DNA of 64,000 bases from Candidatus Protochlamydia phocaeensis (GTDB lineage: Bacteria; Chlamydiota; Chlamydiia; Chlamydiales; Parachlamydiaceae), in the NCBI RefSeq assembly GCF_001545115.1, contig NZ_FCNU01000012.1:1-64000 (forward strand). The letters run 5' to 3'. Below are positions 62,440-64,000 of the stretch, piece by piece. A model generated the notes under the pieces. That model saw nothing but the letters and a program-made list of their open reading frames with translations. It did no database searches and was not told the DNA's origin. A program made the translations under genes and the position numbers. The first letter of the stretch is position 1. Every line of letters begins with the position of its first letter.

Positions 62440-63150
62440 TTATTTTTTTTCTCGAAAAAGCTGGCGGCACATTATTTGAATGCGTTTGAGCCTACTAGAA
62501 GATCCAGACTGCCTGTCATCCCTTCTCACATTCGTGATTTCTTGTTCATTTATACGGTTTACAACCGGCATTCTAGTCGAGACAACCATAGCTTGAGTAA
62601 ATTCATTATAGTGCTTTGTCAGAATTTCTATCTCTGTATTAGGCGCTCCCTTATTCTTCAAACTGATTGCCAACTCTTTAAACGCCATTAATTTATCTTG
62701 AGGATTAGGTAGCATATGAGCCATTTCTATTGCCCTGTTAATGCCAATTTTGCCTCTTTGAAATAAATTTAACATGATATGCTTTAAAGCCAGCGTTTTA
62801 GAAAAGGGCTTAGGTATCATATGGGCAACTTCTATAGATTTATCAATGAGGTCAAATCCCAACAATCTCAAGGCCAGTCTCCTAAGAGCTCCCGCTTGTT
62901 CGTCTTGATCTAAGACAGTTTTAATTCTTTCTAATTCTTTATCTGCTTTGGGAAGTTCTTGATGCTCGACTATATATTTTGACACCTCTCGCCAAGAATG
63001 GTTGACCTTACTGGCAGAATGCAGCTCTTGATAATTGAAACGCGAGAAAAGTATAATAAAAATGTCAGGCGGCAAAGCTTTATTTATCAATTCGCTTTCT
63101 AGAGGCGCATCATAGTATTTTTTTCTACTTACTCCATCTATATTATTCAT
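62440..63150 (-). CDS. F-box protein with helical repeats (candidate host ubiquitin-pathway effector)
   Basis: 236 residues, no signal peptide. Residues ~26-66 fit the F-box pattern (LPPDIFIILFSRFNYQEL, SKVNHSWREVSKY), the Skp1-binding motif of SCF ubiquitin ligases. After it come two similar helical units (SIEVAHMIPKPFSKTLALKH and AIEMAHMLPNPQDKLMAFKE) that probably bind a target. The basic C-terminus ends RLKRIQIMCRQLFREKK. Amoeba-associated chlamydiae are known for large families of F-box and BTB proteins thought to be injected into the host; this gene fits such a family, though it is short. Confidence 0.75.
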   Translation of the reverse strand: MNNIDGVSRKKYYDAPLESELINKALPPDIFIILFSRFNYQELHSASKVNHSWREVSKYIVEHQELPKADKELERIKTVLDQDEQAGALRRLALRLLGFDLIDKSIEVAHMIPKPFSKTLALKHIMLNLFQRGKIGINRAIEMAHMLPNPQDKLMAFKELAISLKNKGAPNTEIEILTKHYNEFTQAMVVSTRMPVVNRINEQEITNVRRDDRQSGSSSRLKRIQIMCRQLFREKK

Positions 63151-63336
63151 TTTTCACCTTTTTTAAATTTATATTCATCTCCATTAAATTATTAATAAAA
63201 GCTTATTAAAAACAAACTAGAAATTACCTTCGATAACAAACAAAGATCAAACATTTTTTGAGAGGGATAGAAAAGCTAAAGAAGCGGTTTGAATTCGCGA
63301 AGACGATAGAAAATAAGCGACTTATTTTGCTCTTGA

Positions 63337-63358
63337 CTGACAGTCGATCGACTGTCAG
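63337..63358 (-). terminator. Perfect 22 base palindrome after acpP
   Basis: CTGACAGTCGATCGACTGTC AG, perfectly self-complementary, extended by GCTCTTGA/CAGAGC-type flanks to a longer imperfect stem (63329-63364). It follows the acpP stop by about 45 bases; on the minus strand AAAAT follows the stem. Terminator or protein-binding palindrome. Confidence 0.55.
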
Positions 63359-63406
63359 CAGAGCAAACGATCAAATAGCCAATTTCCTTTAACAATTAAG
63401 GAAGAA

Positions 63407-63643
63407 TTACTGCGCTTTGCGCTTTTCTAGATAGTTAATTACATCGCGAACGGTTTTTAACTTTTCTGCATCTTCTTGTGAAATCTCGCAGCCAAAACGC
63501 TCCTCAAATGTCATAATGAGCTCTGTCAAATCTAATGAATCGGCGTTTAAATCTTCGACAAAAGATTTATCTGGTGTGACATCATCCTTGTCTACACCTA
63601 GTTGCTCAACAACTATATCAATGACTTCTTGTTCAATGGACAT
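63407..63643 (-). CDS. acpP: Acyl carrier protein
   Basis: 78 residues, typical ACP. Carries growing acyl chains on a 4'-phosphopantetheine attached to S36 in the [10 protein letters not shown] motif (DSL at 35-37); the acidic helix II ([16 protein letters not shown]) is conserved. Activation would be by AcpS (39229-39609). Upstream lies the fabG end, the order known from Chlamydia (fabG-acpP). GAAGGAAAT precedes the start. Confidence 0.97.
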   Translation of the reverse strand: MSIEQEVIDIVVEQLGVDKDDVTPDKSFVEDLNADSLDLTELIMTFEERFGCEISQEDAEKLKTVRDVINYLEKRKAQ

Positions 63644-63806
63644 ATAATTTCCTTCTAGTTAAGTCTCTCTTTACTTTGGCAAAGAAGACTGCTGGTTTAA
63701 ATTAGCCTTATGTTCAATAATACATTGGAATGGAATATTTTCTTAAAAATAGGGATTTTAAATCAACAAATTCGATTAATTTATTAATTGCAAGCCCTAT
63801 ATAAAG

Positions 63807-64000
63807 TTACATTGTCATTCCCCCATCGACAGCAATAACTTGCCCAGTTATATAATTGGCAAGCGGACTTGCCAAGAAACAAACTAAATTGGCAATATCA
63901 GTTGGCTCTCCCATATATCCAAGTGGAATATCTTTAAGAATGGCCTCTTTTTGACTATCGGACAGAGATTCGGTCATTTTTGTGCAGATAAAGCCGGGCG
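63807..64000 (-). CDS. fabG: 3-oxoacyl-ACP reductase, C-terminal part (cut by window edge)
   Basis: The last 63 residues of a short-chain dehydrogenase: [32 protein letters not shown], and [15 protein letters not shown] at the end, all typical of FabG. NADPH-dependent reduction of 3-oxoacyl-ACP in fatty acid elongation. Catalytic residues lie outside the window. It is upstream of acpP on the same strand, 164 bases apart. Confidence 0.9.
   Translation of the reverse strand, partial: PGFICTKMTESLSDSQKEAILKDIPLGYMGEPTDIANLVCFLASPLANYITGQVIAVDGGMTM

Overview
The window looks like a chromosomal piece of an amoeba-associated chlamydia (Parachlamydiaceae, Protochlamydia/Parachlamydia-like). I infer this from gene content and order: aroA-aroC-aroB-aroDE, folD-apbE near dnaN-recF-smpB, acpS next to trxB, and fabG-acpP, all of which recall Chlamydia gene neighbourhoods. 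Other pointers are an ATP/ADP-translocase-like protein fused to HEAT repeats, Inc-like and F-box proteins, and the moderately low G+C with very A+T-rich spacers. No rRNA, tRNA or CRISPR array was seen.

Layout. 1-4400: mobile-element debris (an IS5-family tail, two broken IS1-family copies, one nested IS5-like element) around a predicted secreted effector with an M91-type HELIH zinc protease motif and ankyrin-like repeats. 4407-8059: coiled-coil protein, small protein, Maf and a secreted HEAT protein. 8255-17029: three minus-strand RCC1-repeat genes; the two large ones each carry 14 repeats (2 x 7) and share an almost identical 940 bp 3' end, and the third has lost its 5' end. 17555-24881: LptD-like outer-membrane protein, two collagen-like proteins, UDP-glucose dehydrogenase, prenyl diphosphate synthase and a sugar transferase. 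25205-35678: housekeeping block (MreD-like, RarA, FolD, ApbE, DnaN, RecF, SmpB, RlmH). 35823-43140: frameshifted pseudogene, membrane-anchored macro-domain protein, YacL-like PIN/TRAM protein, AcpS, a predicted beta-barrel, TrxB and an Inc-like protein.

43726-49990 is a tightly overlapping four-gene unit: NTT-like transporter with HEAT repeats, cyclic-nucleotide-binding protein, degenerate RsbU-like HAMP sensor, and a PutP-type sodium/solute symporter. 50354-57556: M1 aminopeptidase and the shikimate operon, which here lacks aroL. 58222-64000: MORN-repeat protein, a second PutP paralogue, an F-box protein, AcpP and the end of FabG.

Two themes run through the window. One is a scatter of eukaryote-like domains likely to act on the host (ankyrin, M91 protease, RCC1, macro, MORN, F-box). 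The other is a family of dispersed palindromic repeats of roughly 70-170 bp in the spacers, with arms reading roughly CTAAGAGGGTATTTTAAAAC and then a copy-variable ATGACCTA...TTTGAG segment. All function calls rest on motif recognition by eye; no database search was run.
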